64,000 nt of DNA from Certhia americana. Lineage: Eukaryota > Chordata > Aves > Passeriformes > Certhiidae. The notes under the pieces were generated by a model that searched no databases, was not told the DNA's origin, and saw only the letters and a list, made by a program, of their open reading frames with translations. The translations under genes and the position numbers were made by a program. How positions within the stretch are numbered: the stretch's first letter is position 1; the number at the start of each line of letters is the position of its first letter. This document shows, piece after piece, positions 24,695-38,487 of the stretch. Where the stretch lies: NCBI GenBank assembly GCA_018697195.1, contig CM031857.1, positions 90,046,923 to 90,110,922 on the forward strand. The letters run 5' to 3'.

Positions 24695-26013
24695 GAGGTT
24701 CCTTTCCCCAGAAGTGAAATACTGATTTTTCCCCAGTCACTCTATGGCCAAGTTAGGGATGGGAGCATCCATAAGACATCACAGGGTCAGGAGATAATGC
24801 AAACAAGTGAACAACATCCATTTCCTTTAAGGGTGTGGAATGGTAGCAGTGTTCCTTTGAGCTCTTTATCATTTGCTACTAATATCTGCATGTGTAACCA
24901 TCTGAAAGTCAAAAAATTCAATCCCAGTTCCCAAGTCTTCTGAGCAGAAATAAAGAGATGGAGATCTCAGCTGTGGAATTGGAGCAAAACTGTATGGTTT
25001 GGGGGCTTTTTAAAATAGAGATCCTGGTTTTTCAGGCAGGGTGAATATTACCCAAGTTCAACTGGTAGATTACAGCTGAGAACTTGTAATTATGGTATGA
25101 CTACTGCTTTGACCTTGCTCAATTTTTGCTGTAATAGTTTCTGCTGTACATAATCTGGGTTGATGCTTAATACCACTGATAAAACCACTTGTTTGAATTA
25201 ATTAATGCATTTCTCATTAAATGAGCTCCTCATTATGTTAATCAAATCAAGCAAATCATGCTGGGTGGTTTGACCACTGTAATTAAACTTTCTTTAAAAT
25301 CCACTCATTTTGCTTTTGATGAGGATTTTGATTAAACTCTTCCAAAATGTCTGGCCCAAGAGCTGACAGAGAGAAAAATAAGAGCCTGCACTATCAAGCA
25401 AGTCATTAATTCGTCACTGTAAGCAATTCCTTACTGTTTTACCTAGCCAGAGTATATTGAAATATTTGAAAATTGGCAATGTAAAAATTAAACATTTCTT
25501 ACAAGTATGCTGAGAAAACAAGTATGTTTACAGCTTTAAATTTAGGAACTGTGTCCCTGGAATATATATGGGATCTAGATTAACAAGTCACAACAAATGG
25601 GAAAATACACTAGGCTGCTGTTTCCTGATGTTAAGATAAGAAGAGATACATCTTCAGAAAATTACTTTGAACACACACCAACAGTTTTGCATGAATCAGT
25701 AAACATCTGTCTGTTTTCACCAGTGTCACTCACTTCCTCAAGTATCAGTCCTGCTCAAAATAAATGCATTCCTCAAATGATACAATATGTTTGGCATGAT
25801 GCTGGTGTGAGAACTACATAGCAAAACAGAATAAGCCAAGGCCTGTTTTGTGGCTCTGCAAATGTCCCTGCATGACTTGTATCCATGCTTCTAAGCTTTT
25901 TTTTTTTTTTGCCCAAAATAGGATGGCTACATCCAGACTGCTCATTAAGACCAGTCCTGGTAAGTGGTGTGGCACAAACCATGCTCCTGTGTTGTCCTGG
26001 GGGAGTGCTACTT

Positions 26014-26542
26014 CATAGAATCATAAAATATCCTGAGTGGGAAGGGGACCCTCAAGTTCAGTTCCCTGCAAGGACAACCCCAAGAAGCATGCCCTGTACT
26101 CGGGACCATTGTCCAAATTCTTCTTGAACTCTGTCAGGCTGGTGTTCTGACCAGTTCTCTGGGGAGCCTCTTCCAGTGCCCAGTCACTCTCTGGGTGAAG
26201 AAACTTTTCCTGTTATCCAACCTACATCTCCCCTGGCACAACCTTAAGCCATTGCCTTGGGTCCTGTCACTGGGCACCAGAGAGAAGAGATCAGTGCCTG
26301 CACCTGCACTGCTCTTCGTGGGGAAGTTGTGAGTGAAGATTGCTGTGAGGTCTCCTCTCATTCTCCAGGATGAGGTAAGTTACCTCAGAAGCTTCTCACA
26401 TGACTTCCCATCAAGGCTCTTCATGATCTTCATAGCCCTTCTTTGGATGCTCTCTAATAGCTTTATATGTTTCTTATATTGTGGTCCCAAAACCACACAC
26501 AGGATTTGAGGTGAGGCTGCACCAGCGCAGAGTAGAGCAGAA
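26014..26542 (-). mobile_element. CR1 LINE 3' fragment
   Basis: This is the 3' end of a CR1 element inserted antisense to the gene. At its left end the sequence is the reverse complement of the CR1 terminus (ATAGAATCATAAAATATCCT, then GAGTGGGAAGGGGACC). On the - strand a broken frame encodes the C-terminal CR1 module (SDRTQGNGLRL, then RLDNRKSFFTQRVTGHWKRL). Upstream on the - strand is the CAGCCTCACCTCAAATCCTG-type CR1 sequence. The copy is 5'-truncated at about 26542 and has a stop soon after the RLPREL motif. Confidence 0.9.
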
Positions 26543-28656
26543 AGCTGCTATAAGCCAAACTCACAAAGGTTAATGGATGCAGACATAGGTTTGTTGCTAA
26601 ATCCTGACCTTGTCTTTTATACCAGAATAGACATCACCAGAGAGACCTCCCTCTCCACCACTCCCCTTTCCTGTCAGTGCCTTTCTCTTCCCTCTCCTAA
26701 ATTGTAGCCCTGTGCCCATTCCAAGCTGGCAGCATCCCTCAGTGCAGGCCTCCTGCCTGCACACTTAATTGCCCACTCTGGCTTTATGTAGTATTGGAGA
26801 CTAGATCAAAGACCCTTTAGAAATTTGGCTTCATAAACTCTTGAGATGCTCTTTGACCTGAGTTCACATTACAGCTGTCCAATTAAGCTATCAGATGGTC
26901 AACCTGAAACTGCCTGAAGAACCAGGTCCTACACAGTTTTGCACTTTCATTTATTACTCACTGAAGTGTTAGTCTCTGCATTGCAGTTTCTCATATTAAC
27001 TTGTCCCTGAGTGAAAGGGATTTGTAATCGCTTCATATCACCAAAGAAATTTTAATTCCTTATCCAGAAAATGAAAGATCAGTCTCAAAAGTGAGGTGTT
27101 GAGCACTTGCAAGGACATTGTAGGTATGAAATGATGTGACAAAAATAGTAGTCACCTGTGACAAGTAGAGGAAGCTAAGACAGAGTTGGTGCAAGCAGGT
27201 TTTTCAGATACCAAGTCAATAAGGCTGACCCTGAGTTTCTAGGAGAGGAATTCAGTCTTCCTAGCGGATATGAAATTATTTAATATTTTTCAGTTTTGGA
27301 AAAATATTTCCCTTATGTTCAACTAAGAAACCCCGCTAAGTTGCACAGGTGTGAAATGGAACGATAATAACCAAGTGAAAACAGTACAAGACATAACAGT
27401 AAAAAAATTGCACAAGACCAGAAGAGCCTGACTTGAATTTTTAGAACAAGTGTAGGATACATTAATAGGGAGCAACACTGGAATAGCAATCTAAAGGTTT
27501 GCATCAAAAAGAAAAATTAAATAAATTTTATTTAATAAATAAAAGACACTAATTTTCCTGAGCACTCTGTAAGACATGAGGTGGTCCAGGAGCCACCAAC
27601 ACCAGCATTTCACTGATCATTTTCAGAATAAACTGTGACTTTTCAGTGTAATATGTTCCAGTTTGTTTCATGGTAAGGATGCTTTAGTCTGGAATATTTT
27701 AGTTCAGTTCTCTCAAGATTTGTGCACAGAATACATACTGTTAATCCATTTCCTCTCAACAAAGGCAAGGGGGCTGTCTTCATCACAAATGAACCACTGC
27801 TTCCCATGCTCCAGAAAGTGAATCTTGGCTCAGTGACCAGCAAGTGATTCACCAGAAACTTGGCCAGGGAGTGGAAACCTCTTTTTCTGGTCATATGAAC
27901 TCTGTCCACGAAGTTCTGTTTTAGGGCAGAAAATTCATGCTTAAAATCTCTCCAGCACCTTCTCCTTCATCGTTAGAGCTCAGTTTGAAAGGACAGAAAC
28001 CTGGCAACTCAGTGATGAATATTTTAAGGCTGGCAAATTACCCAGCCAAAAGCATGAGCCCCAGCTGTCAAAACATAGAAAACTTAAGCTTTACAATAAA
28101 ACAGATTTCTGTTATTTCTGACTGGCTAGGATTCTTTTGCTTAGATCAAGGGCAATAAGTCATTGATCAAAATTTCTTTTTCTTCTTCACATTTTTGATG
28201 TTAGGAAATGCTTTCAAACTCCCCACAGATATTTCAAGTGCTGACTTTGCTGCCAAGCAGTCTCCAAAAGCTATTGCTTTTTTCTCTTCTCCCGCCTCTG
28301 CTTATCTGCCTCACAGTGCTGTCACAGGATTTCTCAAGTGTCCACAGTGGATTTCTCTAACACTCTTTTCAGTGGTTCTGTGCTGCATTCTACGGCCTTA
28401 AGGGGAAGCAGATCCTGGGGAAGAGAAGATGGAGAGTGCTTTAACTTCAAGAGGAAATTCAGTTTATCTACTAACTGTAGATGAAGCTGTTTGGATGCTA
28501 AGGCACAGAATTCTCCTGGCACCTGTAGAGGCCTAATTTTATAGCTCAGAAGACCCACAAGCTTTTGCTAAATCCTTAGCATGGCTTGAGGAAGAAAGTA
28601 GAACTGACAAAAGAAAGAGCATGCAAGGGAGCACTGGAAGCAGAAGGCTGGAGGCG

Positions 28657-28687
28657 TATGTGTGTGTGAGTGTGTGTCTGTGTGTGA
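28657..28687. repeat. (TG)n microsatellite
   Basis: An imperfect TG run interrupted by GAG and TCTG units. It is a simple repeat. Confidence 0.75.
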
Positions 28688-30744
28688 GCATCCCAGCACT
28701 GGTGTTCCCATGGCATTCCCCTGCCTGCAGAAGAAATCATGCAGGACCAGATGGCTGGATGGGGCCAGGCTGTGGGTGGGGATGGCAAGGACATCCTTGG
28801 ATTAGTCGGGTGAAATATAAGTGCTCTTGTGCTATCACAGGGGAGACATTGACACATTTCACCTGTTGTGGGATCATAGAGGCCAATCCCCACCCCAGAC
28901 CACACAGCTCTGCAGCTGAGCATCCCCTCATGGCTCCTGCCCTCTCCCTGCCCTGTTCTTGAAGAATATGTTTTGGTCTCTCATTCCCATATGACATCAA
29001 GCTCCCAGTCCCCATGCATGGGTTAAGAAACCCAGAGTGTGAATGCTTTTCCTGTCCCAGTAGTTCTTCTTTCTGCCTGAAGCAGTAACACACAGAGCTG
29101 GCATGAGCTGACACTACCCCACCACTCCCAGGAAGGAAGACATGCAGGATGAAACTATTCCAGCAGAAAAACAGAGTAGGAAGCTGGATGCCTTGAAAAC
29201 AATGAAACAATTGCAGTGTGTCAGAGTTGGTGGCATCTTGGCATCCAACACATTCAGGACTCATTTGTTTTCTTCAGTGGTTTTCCAACTGTGAATTCAC
29301 AAGCCAGTAAGTCTGAAATCACCAAGAGGCAACAGAGATTACTCACTAAATTACAAGAATTTAAAGTGCCAATGCAGTTTTTTTATGGAGGCAAAGCCTG
29401 AAATTTCCTGTGAAAATTGTGTCTGATCAACTTTTCAGTGCCCATGTTTCTTTTTCCTAGGTGAGTTAAAATATCTACAATCAATGCAGAAATCTTTCAT
29501 CAAGCTCTGCTAGAAGAATTATGTAAACTGAAAGAAATTGCGGTTTCTGACAAAACATCAATACTGTAGGAATAACATGTTGAAACAGTCAACAAATATC
29601 TGTGGCATGTTTCTATTTTCATTGTGTAACTTGAGGGCATAACCAAGTTACAGCAAAGGGATATTTATCTAATTTTTTACAGTTTTGTTTATTATTCATA
29701 TTGCAGAAGAAACATAAAAATTTACAAGGCCTTGGCCTTTCTTATGCCAAATGGTAAAGCTACTGTAGAGTCAGTCTGGGTTTTTTTAGGTTTTTTTTTT
29801 TTGACTGAATGTCTCAAGCATCTGGTAATTCTCTTTGGACCAAGTGAAGACATGGAGTCAGTGCTTGTCTCTGAAGGACTGAAAAAATGTTACTGTTTTG
29901 CCCTCTGGAGAAAAGATCAGTCTCAGGAATTCAAAAAGTATGCCACGCAAAAGTCACTTTTCTGACACTGCATCTGCAGTCTGCCTGTAATCAATTAATA
30001 TAGTGTGTCAAGCAGTCAACCTTCTGAAAAGCAATTTATTATAAAGGCAGAACTCAACCTGTTGCTTTGCCTTTTTTTTGCATATATTTTGTTTGGTTCA
30101 AATTCACTGACATGTAAGTTAAGACTACAGAAACTGTAATACTAACCTTCAGTCCCAGATCACTGTATTCAGCACACTAGAAGCAGTCTGGCATTGGGCT
30201 TCATCACCAGATGCCTCAGGGAGATAAGAAGTAATTTAATGTGAGTCCATGGCAAACTTACTTTGCAGTAAAGTAGTTTTCCTGTGCTGTAGTTTTTTGT
30301 CCCAATTCATGATCCATCTAGAATGAGTGTATTTTTTAATGGAACTAGGTGGCTTTTTTTATGACCTCAGAGATCTCTATTCCCTCCTGTACAACGTTGT
30401 ATTATTTTCATATCTTTTGTTTTGAGACAGAAAAGGGAGGAGGTCAGGCAGGCAGATCCTATCAACACAGTGGTGCCTGCTGTGGCAAGGGAAATGCATA
30501 AGCTAGGCTTTGACCAGGACATAAAAGAGAGAACTGATCTTCCAACTTTTAAGATTTTTCTGGCAGGTTTTATATCTAAACCAGATATTCCTGGTTGGAA
30601 GACTTAGCCAGTGCACCTGGCTAAGAAATACAACTGGCCAGCAGAGACAGTGGCACAGGAGAGGTAGTAAGGATGGTGGCCCCAAAGCCTGGAATGGATT
30701 TCTGTTCATCAGCTGTGAGCAAGTCCAGTCAATGCCAACTACCC

Positions 30745-31190
30745 ACCACAGATGTCTAACTTTTTTGAAATTGTTCCATTAAGACAATTCCACAACTTCC
30801 CTGAAAAGTCCATTCCCATTCTTTCATATTCCTCAGGTCATAAAATTCTCTATTATTCCTCACAAATCTTTTATGGTTATAACTCAATTGTGCTTCTTCA
30901 TGTCTTGCTCCAGATGGAACTGCTGATCAGCTTTCTCTCAACAGCCTTTCCCATGTCAGAGAACTAATAATGTGTTTAGTCCTTGAGAATTCTCCTCTTT
31001 CAACCTCACTGAGCCTGGTTCCTAGCCTTTCTTCACATAATGTTTTCTAGACCTCTGATTATACTTTCACCTCTCCTCTGGGCATCCTTCAGCTTGCTGG
31101 AGTCTTAAAGAGCAATATCCCAGAGTGAAGTTGTGCCGAGATCTTGTTAATGCAAATTAGGGTGGAATAGGCACTTTCCATTACTTATAT
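30745..31190 (-). mobile_element. Old degenerate CR1-like LINE remnant
   Basis: On the + strand this carries the reverse complement of CR1/L3-type 3' sequence in heavily decayed form. Examples are AGCCTTTCTTCACATAATGT, TCTCCTCTGGGCATCCTTCA and CCCAGAGTGAAGTTGTGCC. No frame remains. It is much more diverged than the 26-kb CR1. The boundaries are approximate and the class call is from memory. Confidence 0.45.
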
Positions 31191-31452
31191 ATAAGTTGTT
31201 TACAGATGAAGCTTGTCTTTTCACAACAGCATCTTGACTCACTCCCAGTTTGTGACCCGGTGTAACTTCTATGTCCCTTTGCAAAGCTGCTGGCTGACCA
31301 GTCACTCCTCACATTGCAGCTGTGCATTTGATTTCTCATTCCTAACAGTTGCATATCATGCTTGTCTTTGCAGATTTCATTATGGTTATTTTGGATAATT
31401 TCTCCATTTTTAGGAAAATTGTTTTGAATTCTTACTCTGTTAATCTTACCGT

Positions 31453-32005
31453 TGTGGATTTACCCTGGGATGCAGCTTAGATTTATACAGCCACTCACTT
31501 GCTCCCTTCCGCAGTGGGAAGGGGAAAAGAATCAATAAAAGTGAGAAAACTCAGGGAATGAGATAAAGACACTTTAATAGATAAAGCAAAAACTGCACAC
31601 ACAAGCAAAGCAAAACAAGGAATTCACTCACCATTTCCCACCAACAGGCAGATCTTCAGCTCTGTTACTGTAATGGTGACTTGGGGTGACAAAACACCAT
31701 CACCCTGAATGTGCTCCACTTCCTATCTCTTCCCCAGGCTTTCAATTGCTGAGCATGACACCATATCATCTGGTATATCCCCTTGGTCACTTAGGGTCCT
31801 GGCTGTGTCCCTTCCCAACTCCTTGTGCACCCCCTGCCCCCTTGTTGGTGGGATGGGTGAGAGGCAGAAAAGGCCTTATGTGCAAGGACTCCTTGATCAC
31901 TAAAACAGGGTGTGTTATTACTGTTGTGTGATCAAAAACCCAAAATACAGCACCATACAAGCTACTGTGAAGAAAATTAACTCTGTCTCAGATAAAACCA
32001 GGACA
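31453..32005 (-). mobile_element. Solo LTR of an avian endogenous retrovirus
   Basis: Read on the - strand, the element starts TGTCCTGGTTTTATCTGAGA and ends in ...CCACA, so it carries TG...CA ends. It includes a polyadenylation signal of the ATTAAA type at 31573-31578 (+ strand TTTAAT). The sequence matches my memory of a widespread avian LTR family, probably ERVL-like. The blocks GTCCTGGCTGTGTCCCTTCC and CAACTCCTTGTGCACCCCCT on the + strand are characteristic. No gag, pol or env sequence lies beside it, so it is a solo LTR. The copy is diverged and I could not confirm a target-site duplication. Confidence 0.75.
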
Positions 32006-35000
32006 CTGCTTGTGGACTCAATCATCTCAGTACCCACTGCTGGTTTTAGAAATACACTCCGTAGCTCACACAGCAAGTAATTAATGGAAAGATTGACTAG
32101 CACTGGGATTGAGACAAGCCCTGATGGTACATACTTGAAATGTCCTCATGGTTTGACAGAAAATCATTAACTGGAAAACATTGACAAGCAACTGGTAGCA
32201 TCTGGTTATCTGTAGTTGGAATTCTTGCAGGAATACTGCTGCATTAAAAAGATTGAGACTGGAAGGCACTCCTCAAACACACACATTGCTGTTCTGGAAG
32301 GAAGAAGTTGAAAGAACAAACCTGTGCAAGATATTCATCATATTGTCTACTCTGCTCTAGAAGGATTGTCAGATACAGCAAAGTAATCATAGTGGAGGAC
32401 CTTGAATAGAAGTTGTGATTGCTTAGCTGATGGGCTACTAATTCTGTTATCTTTATAGGCAGAGACATTCCAATCAACCAGGATCAAATTGAGGATGGGA
32501 CAATTCTAAGTTAATGTTTGCCCACTCTGTTTTGCTAAAATGAAAATAAGAAAGCCTGCAAGTCTGTCAGTCAACCCCTGCAGTTTTGCACTGTTATCTG
32601 ACTTGTGTAAAGGGTTTTTCATCTTCATCTATGGTAGGCAGTCTCAGAGATGGAATGACAAAGCTGTCATTTCTGCTCCAGTGCAGTAGTGATTTTATCT
32701 TTATATAGCTTCCATCATTTTCAGATGTGAGATGTATTTGCCCAACATCTTCACAGAAGCATTTTTAACTTATGTGTTAAAATTGACCGTTTCTTTCCAC
32801 TGGTTGGCAGGATTCACCATTTATTACAGGTCACACTGGCCTCTTCTGCATCAGTCAACAAGCTGGCAGATTGAAGAGAAATATGCTGTATGTGTGCTGT
32901 CATTGGTAATTATTTCTGCAGTAGTTGCAAATGAAAACACCAACCAGATGTCACTGCCTTATTGCATAGCACAATCCAGACATGCAACAAATTTGTGTTC
33001 AGAGAGCACTTGAGGTTACAGCTGTGAGTCTGTGTTCAGCCTATGTGAGATGTGTCTCACTGGCTGCATCACTGATATTACCCTACTGTCAGCTCTGGCA
33101 TAAAGCATGTCCTCACGCATCTTGGGTTACCCAAATCACTTTAAGCCTGACATGTGAGCTAACATGTTTGGCTCACAGTTGGGATAGAATGAGGCAATGG
33201 AGAACATTGCCTTGGGCAGCACACGTGACACCCAGTAATTAGTTAAATCAGTGTAACTCAATTGCATTTCATTACATGGTCATATCTTCAGGTCACGTGG
33301 CAGGGAAAAAGAGAGCTAAACAGACAAATGAAGGGAAGGTAGAATGGAGAGACAGGATAGTAAAGTAAAACCAGGATTAGTACAAAAGTTTAAAAAAAGC
33401 CACAGTGCTACTGGCTCCCCTTCCCTGCTTATTAGTTATTCCCTTTGGTTAGCTCTGTTTCTCACTGCTCATTCTTTTTGCTCTGCACTTTAATTTAACA
33501 AAGAGGAATTTTATATTCCTAAAGACCTGTCTTTTATATAGAGTATTTTATGCAGATGGGAGGGGTTGGGGGTGGTGGTGTATTTTTCTAAGCAGAAAAA
33601 AGATGAAACTAGGAAAAAAGATGAAATATTAGGTTTTGCTGAAGAGAGGATGCTCTTATGACATGTGCTGCCAAGACTTGAGAAAGCAAACTTTTTGCAA
33701 TGGCAAAGCTCACTAGTAATTACAACCCAAGTGTTGTGGCATTTGGAAAGTGACAGTTCCTTGGTGACTTTACCAAAGAAATTGTCATTTGCATGCCTGG
33801 TCATTCCTCTGACACGGACAGCCACTTTCTTTGCAATACTTTAAAATTAATCTGGGTTTCTTTCTTCAGCTTTTGAAGAGTATGCTTGATCAATTGATCT
33901 TCATGAGAGAAAACTACTTCAGCCATCTTAGTGTGTCCTAGAAATAATTGACAGGGCTGCTTGGAAATAGAGTAGGAGGGAAAAAGCCTGTAGCACAGCT
34001 GACAGGGGATGTTACAGAAACCTCAGCTGCTTTGCCTGCAAAGTGTATGCACTTCAGTAATTGATCACACATCAGTGTGCAGGACAATGGTTCTTTCCCT
34101 GTGCAAGAGACATCCCAGTGGGGCCTGTGATGCCCATGGTAAAATAGCACCTGTGACTCCCTGCATGACTGTGTGCTCAGAGGCTGTGCTTCTCTTACAC
34201 GTAGAAAAGAAGCCATCAGCCTGAGCATGTTACTGCTATCACTTGCTCTGTTTGAGATATGCTGTCATGGTGGGAGGAGGGACTAGGGACAAGGCCTGAT
34301 GTTTTTAATGCACGAACTAAATCAGAAATTTTTGGAGAATGCTTAGATTTGATGCTGTGATAGCTTCCAAAACTGGAGGTCAGCCTTCAGAGAGAGCAAA
34401 ATTTTCATACTTGTGGTTTTGATGATGTCAGGGACCTGCTTCTAAAATGCCAGACTGTCTAAGGACCATCAGGGCCCCTCTCATTCCTGTCCCTCACTCA
34501 GTCCAGGCTGCCCCAGCAGCAGTGCAAAGCCCGGTTAATTTTCAGAAATACAAGCAAGAGGAGCTTCTGCTTTGATCCTCTATAGGCCACAGTCCATGTG
34601 AGCGTGATGTATTCTGTTGTTCTCAGCTGACTCTTGTGTCTACTAAATGCATCTTTTAGGACTGTTTAATCCTTGGAAGGAATTATTTCACTGTAATGAG
34701 TATACACACAAATTCTGGCAATTTTGCACTGTTCACTGACCGACCTTTTTTTTTTGTTTCCAATGGGGAACTGATTTTGAGAAGAGAATATACCTCCTGT
34801 GATACCTTATTTTTCCACAAGCAATCTTCCCTCTGAGTGCAGGCCAGTCCAACACTGTGTAGTTTGTTGGAAGTGCTGAAATTACAGCCTGAGGTGTCAC
34901 AACTGCTGGAACAAGATCAACTAAGTGGGAATAGATACATCAGGGATAAAGCACAAAATGGCCTTCACTAATCCAAATCATTTACCCTCATGTATCTGCT

Positions 35001-36159
35001 TTCCATAAAAATACAAGTGTCACTTGCCTGTCATTTAACAAGATTACAAAGGAAGGCCAAGCAATTTTAACTGTTTGCTTCTGAAACAAAATCTATCCCT
35101 CGTGAATGGGTAGAGCTAGAGCGAACAATGTGTAAGACTAAAGTATGTCAAAGCACATTGTGACTTCTGTCATTGATTCTCTTTCATTCAGGTGTTCAGT
35201 GAGGTTGCTCTGGCTTTCTGCAAAACGTGAGTGTTGCTCCCAATGCTTCCCAGGACCAATAAATCATTTTCACTCCTTATGGGAGACAAGGAGCAGCAAG
35301 CTAACCAGTCAGTCTACATCATCTTATTTAGAGACATCTAGCAGTTAATTTATTTGTACATATTTTTCTCATTTCAGAATCCTGTGCTGTCAGTCAAGCT
35401 GTGATAAATTATCCTCATTGAATAAATGAACGTAAAGTTTCACAAGAACGCTCATGGTCTGTCCAGCTGTTTTGCTTCAATTCTGTAGAAAGTACAGTTT
35501 GTCTACCGCAGTTGCCTAAATCATTTAGGCACCTTGATTTGTATTAAAAAAAGGTGTGACATTTCTAGGCTTCAGATTGGGCTAGGTCCTCAAAACACAA
35601 CATAGCATAGTGTAGGAGACCCCCATGGTAGCCGCAAGGAAGCCCTTGGTGTGTACAAAGGCAGGGCCATGTCAAGTTAGGAAGCAAACTGGTATCCAAG
35701 AAGGAATAGGGCCTTGTCAGCCCTGTCACCGGTGCTTTTGTGGCTCCTGGGCACAGTGTGAGTGCAGCAGCCCTTGATCTGTGGTTTGCACAGCAGAGAT
35801 GGAGCTGAGGAATCCAAATAGCAGTTGCAGGGCTGTGAAAGTGTCCCGGGGTTGCAGTTCCCAACCCTTTATGTCCCTTCCTTGGCTGACACTGCATCCT
35901 GATGGCTGCCTTTTGCCCTCTCTCAGACCCTTGCAGCTGAGGAAGTCCCCGAACAGCTGATTTCCCAAAGCTGAGAGAGAACAGGGGTTTATCCTGTTTC
36001 CTAAGCTTTTGCCAAAATACCTAAATTTTTTACCATAGCAATAATTCTGAGAATGTTACTGGTTTTGCTGTCTCTTTATAGCGAGGTAGAGTTACCTGTT
36101 GGGATTTGCTGAAGCAGAGTTTGGATTCATACCACTGTTTTAATAGCCCTTGCTAGGCC

Positions 36160-36430
36160 TGTTCTACGTTATTTTGTCTAATCCCCTTTGAACCTCTTCA
36201 TACTTTTGGCTTCCCCAATACTATGTGCATGAAGTCTCAATTTAATTATGTGTTGTGTGAAAAAGTGCTTCCTATTTTTTCAGTTCAACCATTTGCCTGA
36301 TAATCTCATTAGGTTTCCCCTAATTCCTGTACTGTGGGAAAAAAACAATCCATTTCCCAAGTGCTGTCTCCACAGGAAGGGATTTTATAGGTCAGTATTT
36401 CCTGTCAGTTTTCTGCTTTCCAAGAATGCC
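36160..36430 (-). mobile_element. Ancient CR1/L3-like remnant
   Basis: The + strand shows a decayed reverse complement of an old amniote CR1-type tail. Examples are GTGAAAAAGTGCTTCCTATT, TTTGCCTGATAATCTCATTA and CCCCTAATTCCTGTACTGTG. The similarity is recalled rather than computed and the edges are approximate. Confidence 0.45.
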
Positions 36431-38391
36431 CAAAGTATATATGCCTCTCTATGTAGGCAATGTGGTGGAGAGGAGACTGGAGCAGAGAGAGAAGATCTCA
36501 GTGCTTTGAACTGAACTTCCCTTATTTTTTGTAGGATAATTGAAGTCCAGTGGATTGCTGAGCAAAGAAAGAAGCTGAATGTCAAATGTACAAGGAAACC
36601 AGGCCTATTCCTTTCTTCTGTGTACCAAAAAGGTTGCTTACCCTTCAAAGGAAGAGGTAGACTAAAATTAGACTAAACCACATCCATCTGACCTTAGTTC
36701 TAGAGAGGGTGGCTGTTTGGAAGTAAGTGGAAACGTCACACATGCTTCTTGAGAACCATGGCTGCATCATTTCTTTGGTGGTGTTCTTGCATTTCAGTTT
36801 ATCTGTACACAGTTTGGAGTTACTTCATCACAGCAGCAGTTTTCAACTCAGTGTGCTCTGTTTCAGCTGTTCTCTTGAAAAAGTAGCACTAAAACTGCTA
36901 CAGTGTCAGTGGAGCAGGTCATCTGTCCCTCATTCACCTTTAACCCTGTTAGAGTCTCTTTTACCTTCTACCTGTTCTGAATTCAGCAGCCTCCAGGAAG
37001 CTTAACAACAGCTGACTGCTTCCTCTTCAGTTGGTTTTTTTTGGGGTTGGTTTTTTTTTTTCCTTTGAGCTAGCCTTTAACTTTGCTGCAGTGTTTAAAA
37101 GATCCAATATTCCATCTAAATTGAATGTTGAAATATATTTTTATATTCCCTCTTTATCTCTTTTTTGTAGTCTCTAGAGCCTTGCATCCGCTCAGTTCAA
37201 CAAAAACACATGATAAAGTGCCTATGTGCTTTGCTGGACTGGGACCTGAACATTAATTTCTTATTCTCAGTTTTGTTTTCAAAACATTTAAAACTCCCAC
37301 TCAAATCTAGCAAGACATTTTACTTATTTTCCCCTGTTTTTAATAGTATCTGTCTTCAAATTAATAATAAATAAATGTATGTTTTGTGCACATCTTTATG
37401 CATGTTGCTGTCACTGGAATTTAAAAGCTAAAGTTACTATGATCCTAAAATCCTTTTGGTTTCTTGGCATGTAAAATGTATGTTGAGCTATTGTAATAAT
37501 AGACTTGTGGCCAGGAGTAGTTGTCTCCATTAAAAAGTATATCTTTGGCAAGTATTTCCATACAATATATGATACCAGACTAGTCTTTCCTTAAAATCAG
37601 AAGAAATTGTATAGTAAGTAATTGCTGTTGTCTTGTTCAGTATGTCATCAATGCCTCATGAGAAATAGTGGCAAATTGCACATGATGAATATATATCCAA
37701 AGATATTCCAGACTGAAGCTTCCCTTTGAGATGATGTTGGTTTGCGGGGTTTTGGCAGGGGGTTTTGAATGATTATCAAAATCTCAAGTCAGATAATTTT
37801 ACAGATTTTCAAAGCCCAGATAGCCTTTTTTCCTCAGAGATGTAATCCAAAATATGACCTACTGTTTCAATGCAAGCATCAATCACCAGAAGCCACATTG
37901 GAACCAGAATAAAAATGCACTGTTCTCCAACCACTAACCTGTATTTACTTGAATAGGCACTGACCAAGTTAAACAGGCAATAAAAGTGGTGTTTTGGGGG
38001 TACTGACTGATAGATGAGTTCATGATTTGTGAGGGCATTTGAGCCCTCATAGGGCTCAGGGCAGCATTCAAGCAGTTTTGTTTCTTTTTTCTTCATTTTA
38101 AAATGAAACCTCTTCTCCCTCTGGCTCTCTTATCTATTGATGTAACTGGTGTTGCATGAGAAATTACCTCATTTCAATGACTGGAGACAGCTTTTCTATC
38201 AGCTGCAGTAAGGTTTTCTCATTTGTTTAATGAACCTGGATAGGTGGAAAATTAAGTATTGGGAGCTGCAGAGGAAGAAAACTAAACCAGAATGTTCAGT
38301 GTATTTGGGTGGTTTTAAAAAATATATCTGTATTAATATAGCCAGTACATATAATTGGTATTTAGATTATGGCATGATTATTGCTTTGCAG

Positions 38392-38487
38392 ACAGGGGAC
38401 TCCGTTATCACAGTCATCAATGTAGTAGCTGCATTCTATGCTCATCTCATCTCTGAAGCTGAAAGAAGAGCTAGTTATTATCTTCAA
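38392..38487 (+). other. Possible in-frame cassette exon
   Basis: A 96-base block is bounded by TTGCTTTGCAG and GTGAGT, both good splice sites. It is open in phase 0 for 32 codons, TGDSVITVINVVAAFYAHL followed by ISEAERRASYYLQ. The host intron is phase 0, so inclusion would add 32 residues to SH3RF3 without a frameshift. Its GC content is a little above its flanks. I do not recognise the peptide, and no known SH3RF3 isoform comes to mind. It could be chance, since 32 open codons in one frame are not rare. Confidence 0.25.

Noticed and set aside
28737..29264. 175-codon open frame on the - strand, the longest in the window
   Set aside because: The composition (many C, G, H and P, from a TG-repeat edge) is not protein-like, and no family is recognised. 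It is intronic and likely accidental.
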